From the NCBI GenBank assembly GCA_028280635.1, contig JANQLM010000001.1, forward strand, positions 1 to 44,796: a stretch of 44,796 nt of DNA. The letters run 5' to 3'. Shown here piece after piece: positions 1-8,040 of the stretch. How positions within the stretch are numbered: position 1 is the stretch's first letter; each line of letters begins with the position of its first letter. The stretch is from Halieaceae bacterium (GTDB lineage: Bacteria > Pseudomonadota > Gammaproteobacteria > Pseudomonadales > Halieaceae). The notes beneath the pieces are model-generated. The model made no database searches, had not been told where the DNA came from, and saw only the letters and a program-made list of their open reading frames with translations. A program made the position numbers and the translations under genes.

Positions 1-247
1 CGTCGGTAACATTGGCGAGCAGGCCGTGCACCGCCTCCAGCCCGGTCTCCGACTTCAGCGTCGCGACCGCCTTTTCCAGGCGACCTTCGTGGATGTCACT
101 GATGAATACCGCGCGGGCGCCCTCCTCCGCCGCCCGGGTGGCGGCGGCGAAGCCGATACCGGCGCCGGCCGCCGCGGTAATCAACACACTCTTTCCCGCC
201 AGCAGGTTGTGGCCGGGCACATAGGGTGGAGCTTCTTTGAGAGCCAT
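1..247 (-). CDS. ipdF: SDR-family dehydrogenase, IpdF-like (partial, 3' end outside window)
   Basis: Only the first 82 codons are inside the window. The product begins MALKEAPPYVPGHNLLAGKS and has the Rossmann glycine motif TAAAGAGIG at about residues 25-33, followed by the acidic loop SDIHEGRLE that usually binds the nucleotide. This N-terminus resembles my memory of mycobacterial IpdF (Rv3559c type), the NAD(P)-dependent SDR that oxidises the 5-hydroxyl of 5-OH-HIP-CoA during steroid C/D-ring degradation. An AGGAG ribosome site lies 7-8 bases before the ATG. It is the last visible gene of the catabolic block, 41 bases after an acyl-CoA dehydrogenase, which is also how ipdF and fadE30 sit together in Mycobacterium. 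The SDR fold is certain; the IpdF assignment rests on the N-terminus plus context. Confidence 0.75.
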   Translation of the reverse strand, partial: MALKEAPPYVPGHNLLAGKSVLITAAAGAGIGFAAATRAAEEGARAVFISDIHEGRLEKAVATLKSETGLEAVHGLLANVTD

Positions 248-288
248 AGGTCTTCTCCTGGAGCCCCTGCAAGATGGTTTTAGGGGCG

Positions 289-1479
289 CTACCCCCGCGG
301 CTCGCGGGGCATGTTGAGGGCGCGCTCGGCGATGATATTGCGCTGCACCTGGTTGGTGCCGCCGTAGATCGTGTCGGCGCGGGAAAACAGGAACAGGCTC
401 TGCAGCCGGTTAAGCTCATAGGGTGCGCCGGCACAGATTTCCGCTTCCGGCCCGAGCACGTCCATGGCCAGCTTGCCGAGGTTGCGGTGCCAGGTGGACC
501 AGTACAGTTTGTAGATCATGGCTTCCGGTTGCAGCGACCCATCGTCAGCATTCCCAGACAGCGTGCGCATGCTGTTGTAGCGCATGATTTTCAGGCCGAT
601 GTGAGCATCAGCAATGCGCTGGCGAATCATCGGGTCGCGGGCGGCGCCATTGCGCTTCGCCTCTCTCACGATTTCGTCGAGTTCGTTCTGGAACAACATC
701 TGCTGGCCGAGGGTGGAAACACCGCGCTCGAAGCCCAGCAGGCCCATCGCGACCTTCCAGCCATCCCCTGGTGCACCGACGATATCGCCGGCGCCGCAGA
801 CGGCCTCGTCGAAGAACACTTCGTTGAATTCACTGGTGCCGGTCATCTGCTCGATGGGGCGTACGGTGATACCCGGCTGGTCCATGGCCAGCAGGAAAAA
901 GCCCAGGCCGCGGTGGCCCGCCGAGTCTGGCTCAGTGCGGGCAATGACGAAGCAGTAGTCCGACTCGTGGGCCAGGGAGGTCCAGACTTTCTGGCCGGTG
1001 ATCCGCCACTGCTGGGAAGTCTCGTCGAACTCCGCCCTGGTCTTGACGTTGGCAAGGTCGGAGCCGGCGGAAGGCTCCGAGTACCCCTGGCACCATAACT
1101 CCTCTCCCGCGCGAATGCCGGGCAGGAAGCGCTCGCGCTGCTCATCGGACCCAAAGGCAATGAGGGTGGGACCGGTCAGGGTTTCGCCGATATGCCCCAT
1201 GCGTCCCGGACCACCGGCGCGGGCGTATTCCTCGTGGAAGATCACCTGCTGCTCAATGCTCGCCCCGCGACCGCCGTAGGCTTCGGGCCAGCCTATGCAG
1301 GTCCAGCCGCCCTCGGCCAGCCGGCGTTCCCAGGCTTTGCGCTCCTCCGGAAACATATGCTCATCGCCGGGCCCGCCACGAAAGCGAATGGCGGCGAACT
1401 CACCGGTCAGGTTGTCGGCCAGCCAGTCGGCAATCTCTTCGCGGAAGCGCTCGTCCTCGATGCTGAATCTCAGTTCCAT
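289..1479 (-). CDS. Acyl-CoA dehydrogenase, large (alpha-type) subunit, FadE30-like
   Basis: A 396-residue acyl-CoA dehydrogenase, a FAD flavoprotein forming the alpha,beta double bond of a CoA thioester. The flavin/substrate motif CQGYSEPSAGSDLA is at about 130-143 and the C-terminal motif is YGGTNQVQRNIIAERAL. The classical catalytic Glu of the YEGT motif is replaced by Gly. A Glu (E251) is present in GFERG, at the alternative position used by isovaleryl-CoA dehydrogenase-type enzymes and by the active subunits of steroid FadE heterotetramers. The gene for a paired shorter subunit lies 9 bases upstream, so an alpha2beta2 enzyme is likely. Being next to ipdF suggests a FadE30-like role in dehydrogenating a HIP-CoA-derived intermediate; the exact substrate is inference. 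Confidence 0.9.
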   Translation of the reverse strand: MELRFSIEDERFREEIADWLADNLTGEFAAIRFRGGPGDEHMFPEERKAWERRLAEGGWTCIGWPEAYGGRGASIEQQVIFHEEYARAGGPGRMGHIGETLTGPTLIAFGSDEQRERFLPGIRAGEELWCQGYSEPSAGSDLANVKTRAEFDETSQQWRITGQKVWTSLAHESDYCFVIARTEPDSAGHRGLGFFLLAMDQPGITVRPIEQMTGTSEFNEVFFDEAVCGAGDIVGAPGDGWKVAMGLLGFERGVSTLGQQMLFQNELDEIVREAKRNGAARDPMIRQRIADAHIGLKIMRYNSMRTLSGNADDGSLQPEAMIYKLYWSTWHRNLGKLAMDVLGPEAEICAGAPYELNRLQSLFLFSRADTIYGGTNQVQRNIIAERALNMPREPRG

Positions 1480-1488
1480 CGCCCCACC

Positions 1489-2610
1489 TCAGTCCAGCAG
1501 TTGCGCCGCCAGGCGCTCGCGGTGAACAGCGGCATTCCCCAACAGGATTTCGGAAGACTTCGCGCGCTTGAAGTAGAGCTGGATATCGTATTCCCAGGTA
1601 AAGCCAACGCCACCATGCAATTGAATGCCGCAACCGGCGTTAAACAGGTACGCGTCCGAACACCAGGCCTTGGCGACGCTGGCCGCCTCGGCCAGCTCCT
1701 CACCCATGGGACCACCAGCGAGGAACTCCTGGGCGATACAGGCGGCGTAGTAACAGGCGGAACGGGCGGCTTCGACTTTGACCATCATGTCGGCGGCCTT
1801 GTGCTTCACGGCCTGGAAGCTGGCAATACTGCGGCCGAATTGCACCCGCTCCCGAACGTAGGCCAGTGTGCTGTCCAGGCATTGCTGGGCACCGCCTACC
1901 TGTTCCGCCGCCAACGCTACAGCCGCCAGGTCGAGTACGGCGGCCAGAGCGGCGTCAGCATCCGCCGCGCCGGCGAGCCGATCGGCCGATGCTATCTGTA
2001 CGCTATCGAAATCGAGCTGAGCCTGTTTGCGGGTCTGGTCCATGGTCGGCAGCCATTGCCGGGTGAGGCCGTCGGCGTCGCCCGGCAAGACAAACAAGCC
2101 GATATCTCCACCCTGTGCCTGCCGTGCTGCGACAACCATCCAGTCGACGCCGTGGCCATCAATCACATAACGGCAGCTGCCGCTAAGACGATAGCCGCTT
2201 TCCGTAGCTTCCCAGGTCAGCGGGGTGTCCAGGGCTCCCACCAGCGTGGCGGTGTCACCGGCGACGATCCGGGGCAGCCAGGTCGCTTTCTGGGATTCAC
2301 TGCCGGCCACCAGCAGGGCGTTGACCGCCAGGCAGACCGTGGAAAAGTAGGGCCCACAGAACAGGAAGCGGCCCATCTGCTCCATGGTGGCCGCCAGCTC
2401 CACGTAACCCAGCCCCAGGCCGCCGTAGTCTTCGGGAATATGCAGCGCCGGCCAGCAGAGTTCCTCGCACACCTGCTTCCACAGCGCGACGTCATAGCCC
2501 AGTTCAGAAGCCATCGCCGCGCGCACCGCTTCGCCGTCCGAGGCAACGGACAGGAACGCCTCCGCGGTATCGCGGATCATGCGCTGCTCGTCGGTAAAGC
2601 GGAACTCCAT
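1489..2610 (-). CDS. Acyl-CoA dehydrogenase, beta-type subunit
   Basis: A 373-residue acyl-CoA dehydrogenase of the divergent type that pairs with an active subunit. The N-terminal helical domain (MEFRFTDEQRMIRDTAEAFL) and the C-terminal domain with IQLHGGVGFTWEYDIQLYFK are clear. The FERG Glu of the neighbouring alpha gene is absent (the region reads VLDLAAVALAAEQ), and the end has no GTNQ-type motif. In steroid-degrading Actinobacteria such shorter FadE proteins form alpha2beta2 heterotetramers with catalytically complete partners. The nearest partner is the gene that starts 9 bases after this stop. It follows the SDR gene with a 4-base gap, so it is in the same transcript. It corresponds in type to FadE32/FadE33 of Mycobacterium, without a one-to-one assignment. 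Confidence 0.87.
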   Translation of the reverse strand: MEFRFTDEQRMIRDTAEAFLSVASDGEAVRAAMASELGYDVALWKQVCEELCWPALHIPEDYGGLGLGYVELAATMEQMGRFLFCGPYFSTVCLAVNALLVAGSESQKATWLPRIVAGDTATLVGALDTPLTWEATESGYRLSGSCRYVIDGHGVDWMVVAARQAQGGDIGLFVLPGDADGLTRQWLPTMDQTRKQAQLDFDSVQIASADRLAGAADADAALAAVLDLAAVALAAEQVGGAQQCLDSTLAYVRERVQFGRSIASFQAVKHKAADMMVKVEAARSACYYAACIAQEFLAGGPMGEELAEAASVAKAWCSDAYLFNAGCGIQLHGGVGFTWEYDIQLYFKRAKSSEILLGNAAVHRERLAAQLLD

Positions 2611-2614
2611 GTCT

Positions 2615-3502
2615 TCAGCTACCCCAGACTTTCTGAGCCGGGGTTTCCGCCGCCAGCAGCTCTTTCATGGCGGCACCGATTTCCGCCGGCGCCCAGTGAT
2701 CGCCCCGGTCGACCCCCTCGGTGGTGCGCCAGCCATCGCAGATGCAGATGCGGCCGCCCTCGGCTTCGATGATGCGACCGGTAATCCCGCCGCCCGCCGG
2801 TGAGGCCAGCCAGGCAATCACAGAGGACACGTTCTCCGGCGCATAGTGATCAAAACTGCCGTCATCCGGCTTCTTCATGCGCTCCGCCATTTCCGGCACG
2901 GCGGAAGTCATGCCGGTACGCGCCACCGGGCAAATCGAGTTCGCGGTGATACCGTAGCGTCCGAGCTCCGCCGCCTGGTTCAGCGTCAGCGCGGCAATGC
3001 CGGCTTTCGCCGCCGCATAGTTGGACTGGCCGATGGCACCCTGCAGCCCGGCATTGGAAGTCGTATTGATGATGCGCGCATCGACAGCCTTGCCCTCCTT
3101 GGACTGTCCGCGCCAGTAGTGCACCGCATGGGAGCTGATGCAGAAGTGGCCCTTCAGGTGCACCGCTATCACCGCGTCCCAGTCCTCCTCCGTCATGGAA
3201 GCGAACATGCGGTCGCGGTTGTTGCCGGCATTGTTCACCACGATGTGCAGGTCACCAAACGCCTCCAACGCCTGCTTCACGGCATTAAGGCTGTCATCGT
3301 AGTCGGTGATGTCAGAGCTGTTTACCACCGCGCGGCCGCCGCCGGCGTTGATCTCATCCACCACCGCCTGGGCCGCTTCGCGGTTGATATCGTTGACCAC
3401 AATGGCCGCACCCTCCGCCGCCATCACCCGCGCGTGGGCAGCACCGAGACCACCGCCTGCGCCGGTGATGAAGGCCACCCGGTCTTCAAGAATTCCACTC
3501 AT
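2615..3502 (-). CDS. SDR-family oxidoreductase of the steroid C/D-ring cluster
   Basis: A 295-residue classical short-chain dehydrogenase/reductase. The nucleotide motif TGAGGGLGAAHA begins at residue 13, NNAG is at 90-93, and the catalytic set is Ser149, Tyr162 and Lys166 (YAAAK). The extended C-terminus (EGGRICICDGWRTTEGVDRGDHW) is typical of the SDRs encoded near fadA6 and echA20 in the mycobacterial KstR2 regulon (Rv3548c/Rv3549c type) and of 3-hydroxyacyl-CoA dehydrogenase-like SDRs. The likely role is oxidation of a 3-hydroxyacyl-CoA late in HIP degradation, before thiolysis by the adjacent FadA6; this is inferred from position. It lies 35 bases downstream of the thiolase gene and 4 bases before the next dehydrogenase. 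Confidence 0.85.
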   Translation of the reverse strand: MSGILEDRVAFITGAGGGLGAAHARVMAAEGAAIVVNDINREAAQAVVDEINAGGGRAVVNSSDITDYDDSLNAVKQALEAFGDLHIVVNNAGNNRDRMFASMTEEDWDAVIAVHLKGHFCISSHAVHYWRGQSKEGKAVDARIINTTSNAGLQGAIGQSNYAAAKAGIAALTLNQAAELGRYGITANSICPVARTGMTSAVPEMAERMKKPDDGSFDHYAPENVSSVIAWLASPAGGGITGRIIEAEGGRICICDGWRTTEGVDRGDHWAPAEIGAAMKELLAAETPAQKVWGS

Positions 3503-3537
3503 GCCAGAAAACTCTCCCTATTCTGCGATGCCGCAAC

Positions 3538-4686
3538 TCACAGTCTTTCAATAATGGTAACGTTGGCCTGCCCACCGCCTTCGCACATCGTTTGTAATCC
3601 GTATTTGCCACCGGTGCGCTCCAGCTCATGCAGCAGGGTGGTCATCAGCTTGGTGCCCGTGGCGCCCAGAGGATGACCCAGTGAAATGGCGCCGCCATTA
3701 ACATTGGTTTTTTCATGCGGGTAAGCCGTGTCCTGCAGCCAGGCCATGGGCACCGAGGCGAAGGCCTCGTTGATTTCCACCAGGTCGATATCCTCGAGCC
3801 GCATGCCGCTTTTCTTCATGGCGTATTCGGTGGCGGGGATGGGCGCCGTCAGCATCCAGATCGGGTCGGCGGCGCGCACGCTCATATGGGCGATGCGAGC
3901 ACGGGGCGTGAGATCGTAGCGCTTGAGCGCCTCCTCAGAGACGATCAGCATGGCAGAGGCGCCGTCACAGGTTTGCGAGGACACCGCAGCGGTAATGGTG
4001 CCGCCCGCGGCCAGGGGTTCCAGCTCCGCCATTTTTTCCATGGAAGTCTGGCGCGGCGTTTCATCCATCTCCACACCCTCCAGCGGCAGGACCTCGCGAT
4101 CAAATCGCCCTTCCTCGATGGCACGCAGCGCCCGGGTATGGGATTCCAGGGCAAAAGCTTCCATGGCCTCGCGACTGATCTCCCACTTGTCGGCAATCAT
4201 CTGCGCTGAGTTGAACTGCGACACCGGCACGTCGCCGTACCGCGCCGTCCAGCCCTGGGAGCCCGAGAACGGGTCAGAGAATCCCAGCGGTTCCGCCGCC
4301 AGCATGGCCGAGGAAATCGGTATCGCGCTCATGGTCTGCACGCCGCCGGCGATCACCACATCATTGATGCCTGACATCACCGCCTGGGCCGCAAAGTGCA
4401 CCGACTGCTGCGACGAGCCGCACTGGCGGTCGATGGTGGTGCCCGGCACTTCTTCCGCCAGTCCCGCCGCCAGCCAGCAGGTGCGGGCAATGTCGCCGGC
4501 CAGCGGTCCGATGGTATCCACGCAGCCGAACATCACGTCGTCGTAGTCGCTGTCGGGAATGGCGTTGCGCTCTACCAGCGCGCTCAGCACGTGGGCGCCG
4601 AGGTCCGCCGCGTGTACGTGGGCCAGGCCACCGCGGCGGCGGCCGGTCGGGGTGCGTGCAGCATCGACGATGTAAGCTTCAGGCAT
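3538..4686 (-). CDS. fadA6: Thiolase (acetyl-CoA acetyltransferase), FadA6-like
   Basis: A full-length 382-residue thiolase. The acyl-accepting Cys89 is in DRQCGSSQQ, His338 is in GHPLGATG, and the second catalytic Cys368 is in MCEGGGQAN; the NEAFA loop is also intact. The degradative type II thiolases of steroid clusters (FadA6 of the KstR2 regulon) share this length and the GSSQQ form of the active site. The role would be to release acetyl-CoA from the 3-oxoacyl-CoA formed after ring C opening. It sits between an acyl-CoA dehydrogenase pair (28-base gap) and an SDR (35-base gap), making a complete beta-oxidation set. Thiolase identity is certain; the FadA6 name rests on the gene neighbourhood. 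Confidence 0.88.
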   Translation of the reverse strand: MPEAYIVDAARTPTGRRRGGLAHVHAADLGAHVLSALVERNAIPDSDYDDVMFGCVDTIGPLAGDIARTCWLAAGLAEEVPGTTIDRQCGSSQQSVHFAAQAVMSGINDVVIAGGVQTMSAIPISSAMLAAEPLGFSDPFSGSQGWTARYGDVPVSQFNSAQMIADKWEISREAMEAFALESHTRALRAIEEGRFDREVLPLEGVEMDETPRQTSMEKMAELEPLAAGGTITAAVSSQTCDGASAMLIVSEEALKRYDLTPRARIAHMSVRAADPIWMLTAPIPATEYAMKKSGMRLEDIDLVEINEAFASVPMAWLQDTAYPHEKTNVNGGAISLGHPLGATGTKLMTTLLHELERTGGKYGLQTMCEGGGQANVTIIERL

Positions 4687-4714
4687 GGACTAATCCCTCT
4701 GTGGTCATGGGCGC

Positions 4715-5734
4715 TCAGAACGTCGCGCCGGCGCCGATTGGCAGCTTGTCTTCAAATAGCGCGTCGCTGACACGCTGTTTGTGAAAACCGGTATCTCCCC
4801 AGGCGCCAGCCAGGGCCCAGGCTTTCTTCATGTAAATATGCAGGTCCACTTCCCAGGTGTAGCCCATGGCGCCGTGGGCCTGGATGCAATTCTTCGCCGC
4901 CAGCGCCGCCGCCTCGCAGGCTGCCAGCTTGGCCTGGCTGACATGCAGCGCCGCCCGCGGGTGGCCATTGGCCAGCGACCAGGCCGCCCGGTAAACCGGC
5001 GCCCGCGCATACTCCAGCCGCACCGCGACGTTGGCCATGTGGTGTTTCACAGCCTGGAAGGAGCCCACCGGCTTACCGAACTGCTTGCGCTCACCGGTAT
5101 AAGCCACCGCCATGTCGACCATGCGCTGGGCCAGTCCCAGGGACTGGGCGGCGGCGCCCAGGGCACCGCGATCACGCGCGGCGCCGACGACAGCAGTGCC
5201 CGCTATCGCTTCCGCCGCGCTGTTGAAGCGGACGGTAAACAGCCGGCGCGAAGGATCGACCGATGCATTGGCTCGCAGTTCGGCAGCATCGGGATCCACG
5301 GCGTGCAGTTCCCCGCCCCGCTCCAGCAACAGCAGTTGGGCACGGTCTCCGTCCTCCACCCAGCCGGCCAGGCCGACCAGCACCAGGGCGTCGCCCGCGG
5401 CCACCCGGGGCAACCAGGTGGCGGCCAGCCCGCCACCGATTTCCTTTAGCGTGGGTACCGCAACCAGGGCGGTGTGTACCAGCGGCTCGGGCAGGGCCAC
5501 GTAGCCGCACTGTTCAGCGAGCAAGACAAAGTCGAGCTCATCCATGCCGAGCCCGCCGTGCTCCTCCGGCACCGTCACACCGGTCAGGCCAAGCTCAACA
5601 AGCTGGCTCCAAAGCGCGGTATCGGGGCCACTCTCCCACAGCCCGCGGACCCGCTCCGATGTGATCTCGCTGCGCAGGAAATTGCGCACGGAGTCCCGGA
5701 ACAATCGCTGGTCTTCTGTGAAGTCAAAGTGCAT
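4715..5734 (-). CDS. Acyl-CoA dehydrogenase, beta-type subunit, FadE32/33-like
   Basis: A 339-residue short acyl-CoA dehydrogenase, close to the length of mycobacterial FadE32/FadE33. It has the N-terminal domain (MHFDFTEDQRLFRDSVRNFL), the FAD-facing KQFGKPVGSFQAVKHHMA helix, and AHGAMGYTWEVDLHIYMKK near the C-terminus. It lacks the catalytic Glu of the alpha partner: the aligned segment reads ARDRGALG, with Asp188 near that position. The start codon overlaps the stop of the alpha-type gene as TGATG, so the two are translationally coupled and very likely form one alpha2beta2 enzyme. The substrate is probably a CoA ester produced after ring cleavage (MOODA-CoA-like), by analogy with FadE32; this is inference. 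Confidence 0.88.
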   Translation of the reverse strand: MHFDFTEDQRLFRDSVRNFLRSEITSERVRGLWESGPDTALWSQLVELGLTGVTVPEEHGGLGMDELDFVLLAEQCGYVALPEPLVHTALVAVPTLKEIGGGLAATWLPRVAAGDALVLVGLAGWVEDGDRAQLLLLERGGELHAVDPDAAELRANASVDPSRRLFTVRFNSAAEAIAGTAVVGAARDRGALGAAAQSLGLAQRMVDMAVAYTGERKQFGKPVGSFQAVKHHMANVAVRLEYARAPVYRAAWSLANGHPRAALHVSQAKLAACEAAALAAKNCIQAHGAMGYTWEVDLHIYMKKAWALAGAWGDTGFHKQRVSDALFEDKLPIGAGATF

Positions 5735-6897
5735 CAGCGCGGCATCCCGAGCATGCGTTCAGCGATGATGTTGCGCTGGATTTCATTGGTTCCCGCATAA
5801 ATTGGCCCGGACTGGGCAAACAGCCAGCCATCGAGCCAGCCGCCGACATCCCCGGCGTCCGGTGCATGGGGCCACAGCTCCGCCCGGGCGCCGAGAATAC
5901 TCATGGCGGCGGCGTGCATGGCCTGGTCCAGTTCCGACCAAAAAATCTTGTTGGTGGAGGCCTCGGCGCCAATCTTGCCCCCCGCCATCATTCGGCAGGC
6001 GGTCTGGTAGGTGGTCAGGCAGTAGGCCTCGGCATCGAGCCAGGCCTGCATCACCGCCGCCTTTACCCCGGGGTCGCGGTCGGCACTATCGCGATGGGTG
6101 GCGTACAGGTCCACCAGCCGCCGCGCGGTTTCCTGAAAGCGCGCCGGCGAGCGCAGCAGCAGGCCGCGCTCAAAACCCGCAGTCGCCATCGCCACCGACC
6201 AGCCCTCGCCCTCCGCGCCCAGGCGACAGTCCACCGGCACACGTACATCGTCAAAAAATATCTCCGCGAAACCCGGCAAGCCATCGAGCTGCGGGATCGG
6301 CCGCACCGTGATACCTGGCGAGTCCAGCGGCACAAGAATAAAGGTCAGCCCGCGATGCCGCTCCGATTCGGGATCGGTGCGAAACATCCCAAAACACCAG
6401 TCCGCCCACACCGCCCGGGTCGACCAGGTCTTCTGGCCGTTGATCACGTAGTGATCCCCGTCGAGCTCCGCCCGCGAGCGAATCGCCGCCATGTCGGAAC
6501 CCGCGTTCGGCTCCGACCAGCCCTGGCACCAGATCTCCTCACCGGTCGCCATTTTCGGCAGGAAGCGCGCCTTCTGGGCCTCGGTCCCGTATTCCATAAG
6601 GGTGGGCCCCAGCAGGAAGATGCCGTTCTGGTTCACCCGCAGCGGCGCCCCGGCCCGGTAGTACTCCTCCTCAAAAACCAGCCACTCGATCAGGTCGCAG
6701 CCACGCCCACCGAGTTCCTCGGGCCAGGTCACCATGCCCCAGCGCCCCTCATTGAGCTTGGCCTCCCACTCACGGTGCTGCCGGAAGCCATCCTCGGTAT
6801 CGAAGCTCTTCAGCTTCTCTTCCGGCACATTGGCTTCCAGCCACTCGCGGGCTTCCATTCGGAAAGCGAACTGTTGTTTTGAGAACGTCAAATCCAT
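5734..6897 (-). CDS. Acyl-CoA dehydrogenase, alpha-type subunit, FadE31-like
   Basis: A 387-residue acyl-CoA dehydrogenase with CQGWSEPNAGSDMA (about 124-137), TWSTRAVWADW, and the C-terminal YAGTNEIQRNIIAERML. The usual catalytic Glu of YEGT is Ala, and the alternative base Glu243 is present in GFERG. It is therefore the catalytically complete member of the pair with the overlapping downstream gene. It is the first gene after the 384-base gap that holds two hairpin repeats; I see no convincing promoter within the 26 bases between the nearer hairpin and its ATG, so its mRNA may come through the hairpins from echA20. FadE31-like by length and company; substrate unproven. Confidence 0.89.
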   Translation of the reverse strand: MDLTFSKQQFAFRMEAREWLEANVPEEKLKSFDTEDGFRQHREWEAKLNEGRWGMVTWPEELGGRGCDLIEWLVFEEEYYRAGAPLRVNQNGIFLLGPTLMEYGTEAQKARFLPKMATGEEIWCQGWSEPNAGSDMAAIRSRAELDGDHYVINGQKTWSTRAVWADWCFGMFRTDPESERHRGLTFILVPLDSPGITVRPIPQLDGLPGFAEIFFDDVRVPVDCRLGAEGEGWSVAMATAGFERGLLLRSPARFQETARRLVDLYATHRDSADRDPGVKAAVMQAWLDAEAYCLTTYQTACRMMAGGKIGAEASTNKIFWSELDQAMHAAAMSILGARAELWPHAPDAGDVGGWLDGWLFAQSGPIYAGTNEIQRNIIAERMLGMPR

Positions 6898-6923
6898 GCG
6901 TGATTTCCAGAACGCGGCTCAAT

Positions 6924-7021
6924 CAGTGGGTGGCGACTTTCGAGACACACCGTGAACCCATCCCTGGGGGCTCGGATGCGACATCCATGTCGCATACGGT
7001 CTCGAAAGTCGCCACCCACTG
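6924..7021. repeat. Hairpin repeat copy 1 (23-bp arms, 52-nt core)
   Basis: The arms 6924-6946 and 6999-7021 are perfect inverted repeats of 23 bp. They enclose a 52-base core (6947-6998) beginning ACACCGTGAACCCATCCCTG. Inside the core is a second perfect hairpin of 9 bp (6976-6984 with 6987-6995, two-base loop). The core matches the core of the second element at 7158-7209 in reverse orientation, with exactly the same length. It lies between echA20 and the dehydrogenase genes, 26 bases before the dehydrogenase ATG, and codes for nothing convincing. Confidence 0.92.
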
Positions 7022-7037
7022 CTCGATCCGCTTGTGC

Positions 7038-7056
7038 CACCTCTGAATTGGAGGTG
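7038..7056. repeat. Short inverted repeat between the two large hairpins
   Basis: CACCTC (7038-7043) and GAGGTG (7051-7056) form a 6-bp stem with a 7-base loop. It lies in the 113-base spacer between the two long hairpin repeats. There is no T-run on either side, so it is not a convincing terminator. The remainder of 7022-7134 shows no gene and no clear promoter. Confidence 0.5.
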
Positions 7057-7125
7057 CGGGACACTGCGGCCTGTTCGACTTGCCGCCTGCGCGCTTGCGT
7101 CAGATTCGATAGCGGGGATCCTGAC

Positions 7126-7241
7126 GGCGGTTGATGTATGCATGGCCTTTCCAAGACCGTGGCGCGCATGGACGCGCGCCCCGAGCCCCCAGGGACGGGT
7201 TCACGGCGTGTCTTGGAAAGGCCATGCATACAGCGACCGCC
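7126..7241. repeat. Hairpin repeat copy 2 (23-bp arms plus outer extension)
   Basis: The arms 7135-7157 and 7210-7232 are perfect 23-bp inverted repeats. After a 3-base internal mismatch the stem resumes with GGCGGT (7126-7131) and ACCGCC (7236-7241). The 52-base core (7158-7209), read on the minus strand, matches copy 1 in its first 29 bases apart from two A/G changes. Its inner hairpin differs at nearly every stem base but still pairs, with one G-T wobble. The outer arms of the two copies are largely unrelated. The element ends 40 bases after the echA20 stop. Confidence 0.92.
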
Positions 7242-7281
7242 AACTCGATACCATCTACCGAATAAACGGGAAAACAGGGCA

Positions 7282-8040
7282 TCATTCATCGAACTTGGCA
7301 TCCCGCTTCTCGACGAAGGCGTCTCGGGTTTCCTGGGAATCCGGGTGGGTGTAGGCCTCGTAGGTGAAGCCCTGCTCCCAGCGGTATTTGTCTTCGAGGT
7401 CGCCGTCCTCGATGCCGGTGAGGGACTCCTTGGCGATGCGCACCATCACCGGTGATTTGGCAGCGATTTTGTCGGCAATCTCACGGGCCGTCGCCATCAG
7501 GACATCGCGCGGTACCACGCGTTCGATGGCGCCCAGTCGATAGGCTTCCTCGGCGTCAATGAATTCACCGGTGAAATACATGTAGCGCACCTTCTGCACC
7601 GGGAACAGGCGCTGCAGGTGGGCACCGCCGCCCATGGCGCCGCGGTCGATTTCCGGAACGCCAAAGCGGGCGCAGTCGGAGCAGACCACAATGTCGGCGG
7701 CACCCGCCATACCGATGCCGCCGCCCAGCACAAAACCGTGCAGTGCCACGATCACTGGCTTCGGATTTCGATGGATGGCGCGAAAGGTTTCGTAGTTACC
7801 GCGGTTCACGTCGAGGATTTTCGAGCTGTCGGCGGCCAGTTCCTTGATATCGACGCCGGCGCAGAAGCCCTTGCCCTCGCCGCCGATAAGAATAACGCGC
7901 ACGGATTCGTCAACGCCCAGGGCATCGAGCTCACGAGCGATGGCAAACCAGCCTGCGCTGTCGAAAGCATTCACGGGAGGATGATCGAGAACCACAACGG
8001 CGACTCCATCGCTGATGGTGGTAGTAAACGGTGTACTCAT
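7282..8040 (-). CDS. echA20: Enoyl-CoA hydratase-family ring-cleaving hydrolase, EchA20-like
   Basis: A 252-residue crotonase-fold protein. The oxyanion-hole segments are FCAGVDI (59-65) and GFVLGGGIG (102-110), with PEIDRGAMGGGAHLQ following. In Mycobacterium EchA20 acts as a retro-Claisen hydrolase that opens ring D of HIEC-CoA. Its homologue (ScdY in Comamonas) is encoded beside the CoA-transferase-like ring C hydrolase, as here. The ATG overlaps the stop of ipdC by ATGA, showing translational coupling. The long C-terminal tail (DKYRWEQGFTYEAYTHPDSQ) fits the EchA20 group better than generic fatty-acid hydratases. The assignment rests on sequence flavour plus a very strong neighbourhood. 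Confidence 0.88.
   Translation of the reverse strand: MSTPFTTTISDGVAVVVLDHPPVNAFDSAGWFAIARELDALGVDESVRVILIGGEGKGFCAGVDIKELAADSSKILDVNRGNYETFRAIHRNPKPVIVALHGFVLGGGIGMAGAADIVVCSDCARFGVPEIDRGAMGGGAHLQRLFPVQKVRYMYFTGEFIDAEEAYRLGAIERVVPRDVLMATAREIADKIAAKSPVMVRIAKESLTGIEDGDLEDKYRWEQGFTYEAYTHPDSQETRDAFVEKRDAKFDE

Noticed and set aside
6888-7455. Several small reading frames on both strands beginning MHGLSK or similar around the hairpin repeats
   Set aside because: They arise from the inverted repeats themselves, so the same peptide start appears on both strands; no ribosome sites and no family resemblance.
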